A stretch of DNA of 64,000 nucleotides from Salminus brasiliensis (GCF_030463535.1 NC_132878.1:91963007-92027006), one strand, 5' to 3'; shown: positions 13,301-24,900, counted from the first letter of the stretch. Notes: generated from the letters alone by a model not told the origin. Program-made: numbers and translations.

Positions 13301-16300
13301 CTGTGTGTAGCGTCCATTCCTCAACACTCCCAAAACTGAAGAATGCCTGGATGGTGCAAAACAAAGATGCTGCAAGCTTGGGAGAAACCTCACCTTTCAG
13401 AAGAGCAACGATCCCAAGCACAAGCCCAAACCCAAACACCACATGAGCGGCTGAACAAAGAGGTGAATTTTAAACACATCAACTTATGGGTCAAATTCCA
13501 GATCCAAGAGTCCAACTCACCAGCGGAGTCGAATATGCGAGAGTTGTTGTAGACATTGTTGACGAGGAAGTAGTGTGATGTCACACAGAACTCGCAGCAT
13601 GCATTATCATCACTGCCGTGGCCGGTGATTACGGCGTACAACTCCACCTGCACAACACACATACAAACAACACACCTACTAGCCCCTCTTTTTGAAGAAT
13701 TCCATATACAAGTAGAGTCAATACACAAGACTTCAAACTCATGGAATTCAAGCTTCTAACCATTGAAATCCATGCAGAAAAGCAGCAGAGAGAAACGAAA
13801 GCCCACACTAGTCAGTCACCTTCTTGGCTGAAGCTGGAATATCAAACTTGATCTCCTGGAATCTCTTGTTGTAGTCCCGGTCAAACGTCCCACCGTTGTA
13901 CAGAGAGACCAGCTTGAACGGGTACAGCTTCTCTGAGGAGTTTCCTGCACAATAAGAAACGATTACACTTGGATGGAAGAGTCAAGGCTGCCAAAGACCC
14001 ATTCCTCTCCCAGCGTCCTCAACGACACTGTGGTCTATATGTACATCCAGTGGTTGGACAGCAGTACTGAGAGCTGCCACTAACCATGAGACCTTCAGTC
14101 CACACTGCTACTTGGTACTACAGGTCACATTAATTAGATCAGATAAGAAGGTACATAGAATGGCATGCAAAGGTTTGGACACCCACAAGATTCTTTAGTT
14201 TGGGGACCCTGCATGATCAGTACTTAGCAGTATAGCATGTAAACACTTTGTAGCAGCTAAATGTTTAAATATCCCTGAGCACCCCATTTTTAAAAAAAAA
14301 TCCCCCATATTTTAACTCTAATTTAATTATTATTTTTTTATGGTGTATTTTAATATTCTGGGAAAAATGTGTGGGGGGGCTAACATGCTGGGGAATATAT
14401 ACACACTAAACTCCACTATCGGACTCAAAAACTGGCACAAACACATTAGCAGCAGATCCTTAGTTCTGCAAGTTTTGAAGTGGGGCCTCCATGGTTGGCA
14501 TCAATGAGCCTTAGGTGCCCATGGACCCTGTCGCCAGTCCAGAGGTTGTCCTTTCTTGGACCTCTGTTGGTTTGGGTCTGATCACTGCATACCAGAAACA
14601 CCCAACAAGACCTGCCTGATGTTTTGGGGATGCCCTGACCCTGTCGTCTAGCAGTCATATTTTGGTTCTTGTCAGAGTGTCTAAGATTTTTATGCTTGAC
14701 CAGGTCATGTTTGTCATGTTTTTATAACTTTCAAGAACTGACTGTTCACTCGCTGCTTAATATGTAGGTGCCACACCTTAACAGACGCCACTGTAGCTGA
14801 AGATAATCATGTTTTTGGCAAACAAGCATAATAAATAGGTATCCAAACTTTTGCATATGACTGTACCTTCGAGAATTGTGTTTTTAATAATAATAGAAAG
14901 TGTTAACTGACTGAGAATTCCGCAAATGCTCAGTGCTTCCTGTAACGCAGTAAACGTGGTGGAAGCCAGTGGGTTTCTGTTCCTTTCTCAATACTGAGAA
15001 ATGCGTCCCTCGCAGAGACAGAGATTAGGCTGCGGTTTTCCTTTAAAATTGAGATCTCAGCCAGTCTGATTCAACTGCATTGTGCTCCTCACAACCAACA
15101 GCAAGTCTGCAGCCCTGCTCTCCTCTCTGAGAAGGACAAATTGGTGTAATCTAACAATTTACTCCCATCATACCCCTCCTTTTGAGGACCTCCTGGAGGG
15201 CTACTGGAACACTGTGAGCTTCAGCCTGGCTGCATATGAAACTGTAATCCTCTGAAGTTGACCGTAAGAGCAACCCGAGAGTTTTCCAGAAAATTCTCCT
15301 AACCATCCCCCAAACTGACATGCGCCATAACTGCTTAACAAGCTGTATTACTCAGGCCTGCATGTTGTTTATTGTTCACAGTGACCGATTTACACTGATG
15401 TTCTGACCCGAGCGACGGAAATCACCAAGTGATTAGTCAAGGCTGGGCTGTTCTGACCTGAGTTGTTGCTATGGCTGAAACGCAGATTCAGGGACGTCAT
15501 CCAGGGCATCGCCCAGGGAACAGTCTTCATCGTCAAGGAACAGCGCTTGCCGTTCAGCAGTGCAAGGAGGGGCGACACATCCGTCAGCCAACGGCCTGTA
15601 CCTCTGCCAAAACAGGGACGCGACAACAATAAGGTCTTAGGATAAACCACTACCTTACATAAACCACTACCTTCACTACATACATACATATAGGGTGGAC
15701 TTTTTGCAAGAACCTGGAAATACACGACACAATTTTAGGAAGTTTGTCCTTCACCATCATGTGTTTAAAATCTGAGTAAAATAAAAGGTTACTGCTAATC
15801 CAATCAGAACATCTGAATCTGAATACAGAGCACAACACTGCTATCTAGCAGACTGGGTCAGACACCAATCTTTACATGAATATTACTCATTGAAAATCAA
15901 TACCACGGGGGCTCCGAGTGAGTAGTCCAGCAGCCACCATGACCCGGGGATCCCAGGTCATGCTCCCTGCCATCAGCAGCTAGAGCCCTAGAGAGTACAG
16001 TTGACCTAGCTCTCTCTGGGTGGGCAGATGGCTTGCTCTCTCCTTAGTGTGATGTGGGCAGCACAGTATTACATGTGATAGGGGGAGAGTATGAACGAGT
16101 GGGATGGGTAATTGGCTATAAAAAAAGTTATAATTGTATACTGTATCTGAGGATAAACACAGTATTGCAAAACATATCACCCTTTTTTAATATTTTCGTA
16201 CACCCCCACTCAACAGACCTGCTGTAAAAACAAGACTGAAGTCAAAGCAAACTTCCACCTTCATTCTGGGACTGATATTCCAGTTTGTAGCTAATAGGGT

Positions 16301-19300
16301 TACCATTACAATCACACAACATTTTCATCACGGTCAAATCCCACTCTCTAGCAACAGCTTTCCCCCATCACACAATGCTAATTCGTTATTATGAGGGGAG
16401 AGCAGAGAGAGCGAGGCCAGTTATGCTCTCTAGGACTCCTGCTTACGGATGGCTGTGGCATCACTGGGGATTGAACTTGCCATCTCCGGACAACCAAGCA
16501 AACACCACACTCCTCACTTATATGGAACTTATCAACTTTATGAGGTCACAAAAACCAACACACTTGCATATATCCATAGATATATATTCAGCCTACAGCA
16601 GGTTAGCTCCACCTCTTATGAAGGATTGCCAGGTGAGTTTGCTTTTTGAATGAGGCGCAACACAGCACAGCCAGTCAGAACAGAGCTCATTGACATATAT
16701 ATCCGTCTTGAAGGCACATAACAGTAATAAAGACAGCTTTTTTAATTATAAGGGATAAAAAAGGTGGGAAATGCCAATTGTTTAGTGATTTATAGATATA
16801 GAGTTTATAGAAATTTACATTTACATTTATGGCATTTAGCAGACGCTCTTATCCAGAGCGACTTACAAGATTGCTGGTATTACAGCTGTGGGCCAATGTA
16901 GTGTTAGGAGTCTTGCCCAAGGACTCTTATTGGTGTAGTGCGGCATAGTCACCCACACCGGGAATTGAACCCCAGTCTCCCACATGCTGTGGTAGCTCAC
17001 TGGCCAATAGTGGTGTTTTCTGTTGCGCCACACCAACCACCAACCAAATAATGTATGTATGTATGTTATATATGTATGTTATATATATTAAAATACAGAA
17101 ACAAATTAAACAAAAAAGGAAAATAACTATGCCCTGCAAAATAATGCTATAACAAAGTATAAAAATACATAAATATTGAAATAAAAATAAATAAATAAAT
17201 AAATAAAAACTTTTCTAATGTGTTAAAAGGCCACTAAGAACTGCACAATCTAGTCGTGTTTGAGATGGACGGTCGTGTACCTCCGGAAGGCGGTGATCCA
17301 GCGACCCAGCTCCTGGTTGCAGAGTGGGCTGAATTGGTCACAGCACACGAACAGCTGCACTGTGTGATCCCAATGAGCGCACGTTTCATCCCTGAGGCCA
17401 GGACAGGACAGAGCAGCGTCCAGCTCCAGCACATCGTACCCCAGCAGGTCTAAAAACAGGGTGAGTAAAAATCTGACCACTATTCAACCCAATTTGTCCA
17501 CAGTTTAATTCGGGGGAGAAAAAAAAAAAAAAAACAGGAACTTTTCTTCATTTGGATTAAGATGATTATGAAGACGTTCAGCCTGACCTGGGGGGAGCTC
17601 CACCACAGCCCGGGCCCCAGCCTCCCCCTGCATCAGCACTTTATCAAACACGGGCACCACGTCTGCAGGCCTTTTAACACGTTCCAGCAAGTCTGTGTAG
17701 AAGTCGAACCTGCCGTGCAGAGACAGACAAATGGCTTCATAAACCTCCCTTTAAAAGTTTGCAGAAATCTATGATTTAGATCACTTTATGATGAAACCTG
17801 GCTGAGATAATACGGTAGTCTATTTATGTTCTGAACAATACTGCTGAACCCATCAGTCTCTGAAACTAGGCAAAGATCTTCTTAAAATGACTAAATTACC
17901 CCACATTCTGGGCCAGTAAAAGCGCCAGAGTCTGAAAGCCTATAGGAAATCTATAACTCCGGTCATTTTCACAATGAAACTGCTGAGATGCTGCTTGCCA
18001 AGTGTGTTAAAGGAGACCTCCACCGATTTTTCCACATCTCTTCCTTAATTCATTCGTAAGTAAAGTCATTCAGAGAGGTTTGGAGTGAAACGATCCATTC
18101 CAGACGAACCTGAGGAGTCCGAATTGTTCACAGCAGTGGTGGATAGAGGCAGACTGTAGAGTTTAATCACATCACAGAAGGGTCAACCGTGTGAAATGCG
18201 AATGAATATTCTGTCTGATGCCGCAAACATATATTTGTTGCAATACTTCTCAGAAGAATTTGGGCTAAATTGTGCATTGTAATCCATTCACGCTGGAGGA
18301 CTACATGCAGGGTGATATGAGCAAACATGACGCGAGTCCCCAGATAAACTCTTATTGCAGATCCTGAACACAGCAGGTTATTGTAGATCTGTACAGCATT
18401 ATGGGCAAAATTCAGCGGCGGGTGAATTCTACAGTAAACATTTTACGGTCACAATACGCAATTTTTTAGCAGTTGTTTAGCACACACACAGCCATTTCTG
18501 CAGCACCCAGAGAGCAGGGAGGGTAAAGGGCCTTGTTTAAGGGCCCAGCAGTGGCAGCTTGCCGAGCCCAGTTATCGAACCCACAACCCTGTCAGCAATA
18601 GCCCGGTGATCTAGCTTCATCATCAGTTTGGTGTAGGAGTAACAGGATAGTTACTGGAAAAACGTTGGTGTGTGCGACCATGTGTATAGATAATGTGTGT
18701 TGGTAGCACTAGCTGGCTCTATGTATTTTTTGTAATGTTTCAAAATTTTGAAAATGATACAATAAGTGATTTTCTGTGACAAACAGGGTCTTTGTTTTAC
18801 AGTATGTAGCTAATTATTTTACAGTAGTCTAAACATTACAGTACAGGTTAGTGTGGCGCAACGGATAACACCACTACCTTCCACCATGTGGAAGATTGGG
18901 GTTCGATTCCTGGTCTGGGTGACTGTGCTGAGCTACACTGGGCAAGACTCCCAACACTGCACTGGCCCATCTTTGTAATATGAGTAACCTTGTAAGTCGC
19001 TCTGGATAAGAGCGTCAGCTAAATGCCATAAATGTATTGTACTTACAGCGTTACAGTTTCCCCATCTTTCACCATCATCAGATATAAAACTCACCACCAC
19101 TGTACAGAAATTGATGAGAATTTCCACCACTATGAACCATTTCACATCAAATCCCACAGTTAATGTCTTTTTTTGCCTTCATCTCAAACAGTAAATAATG
19201 TACCACAAATTTTTGCACTTTCAAAAATAGGTTAAATTTCTATGTACTGTTTTACATGATGTGTTAAAAAAAGATAAGAAGGAAAAAAGGTCTATAAGTG

Positions 19301-22300
19301 GTATCTGTTGACATACCACTCAGCCTGCCAGCTAAGGAACCTGAAAGTAGGGTAGAGGAACCAGCCCATCTCTGCCAGTGCCCCCTGCTGGTTTATTGCA
19401 AAGAAGAAGTTTGGAGATGGAGTGACCTGGAATGACACATTCACGGATTTCCCCTTCCTATTAAAACACACAAACACAAGCAGAAGTGAGTCATTAGATC
19501 CATATATAGTCTTCTGTTTAAAAGCCTGGAATCAACACTTTCAGTAATATAAACATGGTGGAGTTTAGTTGTATAACATACTACTATTACACAGGTTTAT
19601 AATAATTAACAGAAGACTACATATAAAACAATACTGAATGACTGAGAAAATGATAAAATCTAAAGATTTTGTCCAAAACAAGCATCTACCCACTAAATAA
19701 TGAGGGGCTGGAGGTGTAAAAACACTAGCATGTGCTTCCTCTAAGACACATCTCTCTAACCTGTCCCTCAGGGTCATTTGACAGCTCAGCCACCATGGAG
19801 GAGGACTAGCCCTGCAATTCTCCTACATCAGCTAAGAATCCGAGGTCTACCCAGGCAAGACATTGAAGTCTAAACTCAAATACAATCTAAATTTCTACAG
19901 AAAACAAATGAGTAAATTAATAAATAAATATAATAAAATCATACTGAAAAAATAAAGGTCTCTAAAAGACTGGCTCCCGAGCCATGCTGCTTTGCCATCA
20001 ACAGCCAGAGTCAGAAAGAGCACAATTGGCCGTTCTCTCATCAGTGAGTAATAAAAGCAACGTTGGCCGGCACAGGCATCTTTTAGCTGGTGAGGTGGAG
20101 CTGGGGACCCGATACTTTCCCCAGGACCCAGAGCGTGTCGGCTGCCTGACTATCCCACATCGGCAGCAGGTTTAAAAAAGGCAGTGGCCAGGTTTGCATG
20201 CATCAGAGCTGATAGGGGAGCTACAAACGGGTGGGAAACTGGCAGTACCAATGTCAGCCTGATGCTGTATGTGATGGCCCAAACTGGCCCAAATCCAAAC
20301 ATGAGGTTTTGTCGGGTCCCCATGTGAGACTACGAGACATCTAAATTGCATTAGCTGAAATCACACTGACTCTCCTGGAATTCCAGACACGGAGGACTAT
20401 TTCATCAGCATTCATCAGATTCAGGTTGTCTAGACACCAGGTTAGATGTTGACACAAGAAAAAAAATTGAAAGCCAAATATGAAACGCCATAAATTCTCT
20501 ACAAATACAAGACATTCAGGTTGTGCCAGGGACTGACTGGAATACGAAAACATTAATAACATCAAGTCATAAATATATATATTTATGATCTCAGCTATTT
20601 TTCAAAATGAGAAATCTCATTCTTTTTAACTGTATTTATGTTTACCTACATCTGTACTAACTTCAGCGCTTTTAAATAATGCGTCCAGATGCCAAAAACA
20701 TCTGCCCACAGTGTTCACAAAGCTCAGTCTCCTCTCTGTGTGTCCAGAAAGCAAAGAGAGCTTCTTACGACAGGGCTTGCACTACAGCAGGTTCGACGTG
20801 CAGCATGGCAGCAGGAATGCTGAGGGTGGTGTCGCAATCATCTCCAACACAGTTCATATCCTGAATAGGGTTTCCAGGTAAGGCGTACACCAGAACACCA
20901 GTAGCATTGGATTCAGACATGGTCTTAATCTGAGGGAGAAACAGATATTTATACATTACTGAGAAGATGATTAAACTGAGGACAACTGCATGAAAACTAA
21001 TTTAGCCACCTCTTTATTTATAGATCACGTTACCTTTGTGAAGAATGAGCAGCCGCCTTCGGACACCCAGGCAACAGCTCCCGCCACTTTGGGGACAGGT
21101 TTACAACCATCGCCCGCTTCAGCTAGAATGTATGGCTTTGTGTCCCAGCGTCCATTCAGCCAGTCGTATCTGGCGTTGAGGCGTTTAGAGATTACCGGAA
21201 CCGCCCACTCTGAAATAGGAGAGCAAATAAGCAGGTTTCCTTACACATTCGAACCCTGACTGTCTAGAGTGAAGCCCTGCATTTAATCCCATGACATATA
21301 TGAATATGGAGTAAAGGAATGGAGTAAAGCGGGCCTCTCACTCCATAGGTTTCCACACACCTTTGCATGGGTGATTCATCAATTAGGGGACATTTCATAA
21401 ATTATCTAAAATATATAATTATTATACGAGATATTATTGCTATTTTAATTATATATGACCATGTATGACAGGTTATAAATTCATGTTAGAAATAATTTTA
21501 CAGAATAAATAGCTTATGTGTTCAACATTTTATTATTATAGAAATATACTGCATCACAATCAGTATGATTTCCAATTTTTTTAATGTTTTAAAACATTAA
21601 CACTTTGCTAATTCAGCCTTGCCCCCAACCCAGACTCCTGAAACGTTCTGTGCCAATAAAATTATGTTTAATAACTTTAATAACTATTTTTTAATATTAT
21701 TTAATATTCATGTTTATATCTATATACTTTAACAATATTTTTGAACAATATAGTAATGTCCCCAACATTACGGTCATTACTGCGACAGTCTGTGATTTCT
21801 ATAAGGAATTATTAAGGTAACACCAGTTTCTGTCGTAACCATGGAAACAAAGACTGACAGGAAAGCACATGTCTGAGATGAGAGAAGAGTGAGATCTTGA
21901 TGTCTGGAAAAGTGAGTAATTTAATCATTCATCATGTACTCCTCATCATCACAGAGTAGAGTAATTCAGCATAATTACCGTTTATACCGTTATGGTAATA
22001 TTTTACAATAAAAATAATGTTGACATTATTTATATGTATTTAAAGTGCATCTTAGCTGTTGAGGAAACCAACAAATTTGCATGCAAGGTATTTAGCAGAG
22101 GCTCTTCTCCAGAGCAACTTACAAAAGTGCTTCACTGTACCTCCAAGCTTGAATACTACTAAATACAGAAGTCTGTTTACGGTCGTAGTTTTTCAGTAAG
22201 TACGGCCAGAAGAAATCAGTAGAGAATACAGAAATGACCTGGATTTCTGCTCTAAGCCAGTGGGTGGGTGGGTGGGTCACTTTATTTATCCCTCAGGGAA

Positions 22301-23310
22301 AGTCAGTTTTTACAGCAGCAAAATCAAACAAGAGAGCAGCATAATAAAGACACTTAAAATAGTAGGAAACAGTAAACCTGACTATAAATACAGCTATATT
22401 AATAAATACAACTATAATATACATAATATACCTAATAATAGAAATTATATAGAAATAAGAAGTACTAGAAAAAGTGATTGCAGTGCAGTAACCACATTAA
22501 TATAATGTAGTGATGTAAGGCATCCTGGGGTATCAGTACAGTATAAGTGATAAACAATAGAGTTTTAAGGTGGCAGTGCAGACGACAGAGCTGCGTGGCA
22601 GTACATAGTGATGAACAGAATAGTGTCCGATTGAGAAACAGCGGGACTGTTTTATTAGTACACTCAGTGCACAATAATGTCCCGGCACAGTGACGAGGTG
22701 CTGTACAGTGAGATCGCTGTTGGGAGAAACGATCTCCTGTACCGCTCCTTGCTGCAGCGGAGCTGAAGGAGCCCGTTACTGAAAGTAACTGTAATTTGGT
22801 CTTCTGTGTTTATGTATGTAATCTGCAGTTCTACACAGCTTCAGCTTCAAACAGTCCAAAATGACCATGAATAGAAGTATGCATTACCTGAAGAGCTGAG
22901 GCCTGTTAGTTTTCCCCCAGTTTGCATTTTATCATAAGCTGGCCAGCTCAGCTCAGCTCAGCTCACTACAGCAATAAAAATTAGCATATGAAGTTAAGAA
23001 GTCCCTCCCTAAGCCAACGTTCTTTGGCTTGAGCACGGCATGGATTTACCTGGAGAAGTGAAAACTTACCTGGAGAAGTGAAAACTGCCTGTGCAAGACC
23101 ACAGTTGTGCCCTCCACAACCCCACGAGTAAAGAACTCTAGGGATCCAGTTCCCCAGCGCATGAACAGGAACAGGAGAGAAGTGCAGTCTGGACAAAATC
23201 TCCTTCCACCTGTTGGGCACAAAATATGTATATTAGATAAATCAAAGGTAAAGGTATTGGTCACTGTACAGCAAAATGTGTCTTCTGCATTTAACCCATC
23301 TGTGGTAGTG

Positions 23311-23353
<43 letters not shown>

Positions 23354-24167
23354 CTGAACTAGGGGCAGTGAGTACACACACCCAGAGCGGTGGGCAGCCA
23401 ACTCCAGCACCCGGGGAGCAGAGAGGGTAAAGGGCCAACAGTGGCAGCTTGCCGAGCCCGGGTATTGAACCCACAACCATGTTATCAACAGCCCAGTGCT
23501 CTAACCGCTGAGCCACCACTGCCTCAGCTAATCCCACCATATATTCCTCATTACTGCCACATCGACAGGTTCGGTAGGCAGCTACTTAAAAAAATTCAGG
23601 TAATAATAGATTATAAAATATTCTTTAGGCAATTCTTTGCTAAACAACAGTTGACAGAAAAAGTCAAGGGTGACAAGTAAGTGAATGGCCTGGGCCACTT
23701 AGCATTTAAAAAGAAATAAAAATAAATATGATAAATTGTAACTACATAAATTAAATACTTACTTTAAAGCATATAAATATTGTTTTGGCATAATTAATTA
23801 ATAAATTGCTTAATTATTAAAGATGGTAAAAGAGTCCCTAATTACAGAATTTCCCACATATCTCCTGCATGTATCCCTCCACAGTGAGTGTGTCTTAAAC
23901 CCAGTAGATTTTAGGCTAAGTATGTATCTCAAAACTCATAAAAAAATGTCTCAAGCATCAGGCTTGAGAAAAAATTATATTATATAAATATTTGCACAAT
24001 GACTTTCTACAAGAAAGCCTTCACGGGCACTGAGTTTTTCCAGATCCCTCTGAATGTCTTTATGTACATATTAATGCCTGAATTATAAGCAACTTATGTA
24101 ATATAGTTGGACTTCCCCTTTAAAAGTGCATATATTAATATACTACCAGGACTAAGACTTTGCTGAA

Positions 24168-24218
<51 letters not shown>

Positions 24219-24726
24219 AAAATGTGTGTGTGAGGCACATATTCTAGTGTTTGTATACAGCATAACCCCCTAACTTAACACACTCCAGACCACACTTCAC
24301 CACCCCTCCCCACAGGACCCCCCACCTGGTCCCGGCAGCTCCATACACCTGCTCCCGCATCCACAGCGCCTGCTCGGCCGCTGAATCATCCATGGAGAGA
24401 AAGAGCACCTGGGCGCTGGGTGGGAGAAACTCGGCCAGGTCCGTGAGGGACATGTTGGACGTCCACAGGCACTCCAGAAAGGCCGACTTGTTGGTGAAGG
24501 CGTGGATGATCAGCCCGGGTCTGGAGGAGTCCTGGGGCGGGTAGACGAACTCTCCATCCAGGGTGGAGACGCGGAAAGCTGGGGCAGCGTCCCCGGGGTC
24601 GAAGCCTTCCAGGCCGGCCCGAACACTGCGCAGCTTCGCGGTGGACAACCGCCCCTCCACGGCTGCGATCACGAAGCAGCACAGAAAGACGAACCGCGGG
24701 GACGGTTTTGGTCGAAGGCGAGTCAT
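10363..24726 (-). CDS. Secreted PNGase F-type amidase-like protein, 12 exons, 653 aa
   Basis: Exons, each with AG/GT borders: 24726-24326, 23209-23070, 21209-21034, 20929-20769, 19457-19317, 17709-17588, 17449-17281, 15603-15458, 13944-13820, 13647-13521, 12163-12030, 10482-10363. Phases agree at every junction and the total is 1962 nt, 653 residues plus TGA. Residues 1-25 are a signal peptide (FVFLCCFVIAAVEG). Residues 40-180 resemble a peroxiredoxin/thioredoxin fold without the CxxC pair. Residues about 240-293 resemble a protease-associated domain. Residues about 345-653 align by eye with both jelly-roll domains of bacterial PNGase F: CAHWDH (Asp408, like catalytic Asp60), CCEFC (Glu546, like Glu206), ALGC, GWCDGL and a C-terminal GYIIMFSSLVF strand. 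The third acid (Glu118) appears replaced (LTMKT, near Lys463). PNGase F releases N-glycans from glycoproteins; activity here is inferred only. The start at 24726 is chosen because the signal peptide follows it; an in-frame ATG lies at 24786. It may match an unnamed fish gene with a PNGase F N-terminal domain. Confidence 0.9.
11085..11382. mobile_element. MITE-like element, family M2 (partial, intron 11)
   Basis: The right end TGTTATGGCTGATCGGTGTA is the family terminus. Internal text (GGCAGGTCCTGTAGGGCGTT, CCTACCAAAAGTGCTCCAAG) recurs at 31490-31570. No coding capacity. Confidence 0.55.
12225..12925 (+). mobile_element. L2-like LINE 3' end in intron 10 of the PNGase-like gene
   Basis: The longest copy of this family here. 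A frame of 202 codons (12218-12826) covers [17 protein letters not shown], then a LHWLPVAAAHIRFKPLTLVY segment, RRASRLF and a PLGVRTAES segment: the C-terminal part of a LINE ORF2. The tail ends with GATAAGAGCGCCCACTAAAT near 12900. It lies antisense to the host gene. Confidence 0.8.
13330..13500 (+). mobile_element. Possible Tc1 remnant (weak)
   Basis: CAACGATCCCAAGCACAAGC resembles the conserved stretch before the last catalytic region of Tc1 transposase genes. No inverted repeats were identified. It lies in intron 10, just downstream of exon 10 of the minus-strand gene. Confidence 0.25.
14158..14867. mobile_element. MITE-like element, family M3, carrying M2-family text
   Basis: The left end GCATGCAAAGGTTTGGACAC and the right end GTATCCAAACTTTTGCATAT are inverted repeats. 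Inside, 14450-14690 matches (inverted) text of the element at 33540-33650 (AGCAGATCCTT, GAGGCCTCCATG, CTTAGGTGCCCATG), so two elements are nested or fused. Located in intron 8. Confidence 0.6.
15895..16110 (+). mobile_element. SINE-like repeat, family S3
   Basis: GGGGCTCCGAGTGAGTAGTC, then CGGGGATCCCAGGTCATGCT, then CCATCAGCAGCTAGAGCCC and CTCTCTGGGTGGGCAGATGG. Related or inverted text occurs at 16345-16500, 19984-20180, 32316-32650, 32756-32850 and 50805-51015. The inverted copies carry the box-B-like GGGATTTGAACTTGCGACCC, which suggests a tRNA-derived head. Confidence 0.55.
16815..17045 (-). mobile_element. tRNA-derived SINE, family S2
   Basis: Read on the minus strand it has a tRNA-like head (TGGCGCAACAGAAAACACC; B box near GGTTCAATTCCC) and ends with the tail shared with the L2-like LINE (GATAAGAGCGTCTGCTAAAT). 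A plus-strand copy is at 18846-19042. A SINE sharing its 3' tail with a partner LINE is the usual arrangement for borrowed retrotransposition. Confidence 0.7.
18481..18620 (-). mobile_element. SINE family S1, partial
   Basis: Minus-strand copy with GCAGTGGCAGCTTGCCGAGC, CGAACCCACAACCCTGTCAG and AATAGCCCGGTGATCTAGC. The 3' tail is missing. Confidence 0.6.
18846..19042 (+). mobile_element. tRNA-derived SINE, family S2
   Basis: Starts GTTAGTGTGGCGCAACGGAT (A-box-like) with GGGGTTCGATTCCTGGTCTG (B-box-like) and ends AAGAGCGTCAGCTAAATGCC. It lies in intron 5 of the PNGase-like gene, antisense to it. Confidence 0.75.
19984..20180 (+). mobile_element. SINE-like repeat, family S3 (partial)
   Basis: GCCATCAACAGCCAGAGTCA and GAGCACAATTGGCCGTTCTC match the body of the S3 family; the head is missing. 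Confidence 0.45.
22080..22790. repeat. Dispersed-repeat mosaic in intron 2
   Basis: Two pieces: a fragment of the LINE/SINE tail (TTTAGCAGAGGCTCTTCTCC, 22088-22135), then a GTGGGTGG run and an element with TATTTATCCCTCAGGGAAAG near 22275 and CGATCTCCTGTACCGCTCCT near 22729. The TTTATT-ATCCC boundary resembles the repeat end at 29536. No coding capacity. Confidence 0.45.
23046..23085 (-). repeat. Tandem 20-bp duplication containing the exon 2 splice donor
   Basis: TTACCTGGAGAAGTGAAAAC occurs twice head to tail (23046-23065 and 23066-23085). On the minus strand each copy gives CCAG|GTAA, a good donor. Using the first (exon ends 23070) joins exon 3 in frame. Using the second (exon ends 23050) adds 20 nt and shifts the frame to a TAA six codons into exon 3. 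Confidence 0.9.
23243..23527 (-). mobile_element. tRNA-derived SINE, family S1
   Basis: Complete minus-strand copy in intron 1: the tail ACTGTACAGCAAAATGTGTC, a CA run at 23314-23352, CACCCGGGGAGCAGAGAGGG, and the tRNA-like head ending AGCGGTTAGAGCACTGGGCT on the minus strand. It is the best-preserved S1 copy in the window. Confidence 0.8.
23815..24035. repeat. Single unit of the 25.1-26.4 kb repeat family, in intron 1
   Basis: CCTAATTACAGAATTTCCCA, CTCCTGCATGTATC, TTTTAGGCTAA and ATAAATATTTGCACAATGA are shared in order with the tandem array at 25.1-26.4 kb. Confidence 0.7.
24168..24235. repeat. Compound GT/TA microsatellite
   Basis: A GT run followed directly by a TA run and a further GT run, in intron 1 about 90 bp from exon 1. 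Confidence 0.9.
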
Positions 24727-24900
24727 GCTGGGCTCCACTGGGCGTCCGGCCCAACGTTTATCGATAGTGAAAGTGGAAGTTGCCAAAGTTTTACCACCGC
24801 CACCATGATCGCGCTCACATGGGGAGGCGAGGGCGGGCCTACGGCGGCCCGGCGGAGGGCGCCACTTTTAAAGGGGCACTGCGGTAAACGCGTTGACCGT
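24727..24900 (-). promoter_or_regulatory. Candidate promoter/5' UTR of the PNGase-like gene
   Basis: GC- and CpG-rich stretch in an AT-rich setting directly upstream of the ATG (GGCGGGCCTACGGCGGCCCG on the plus strand). No TATA box was seen. Placement by composition and position only. Confidence 0.45.

Noticed and set aside
24727-24786. Upstream in-frame ATG (MATSTFTIDK) as start of the PNGase-like protein
   Set aside because: It would place 20 polar residues before the hydrophobic signal sequence; the ATG at 24726 gives a standard signal peptide.
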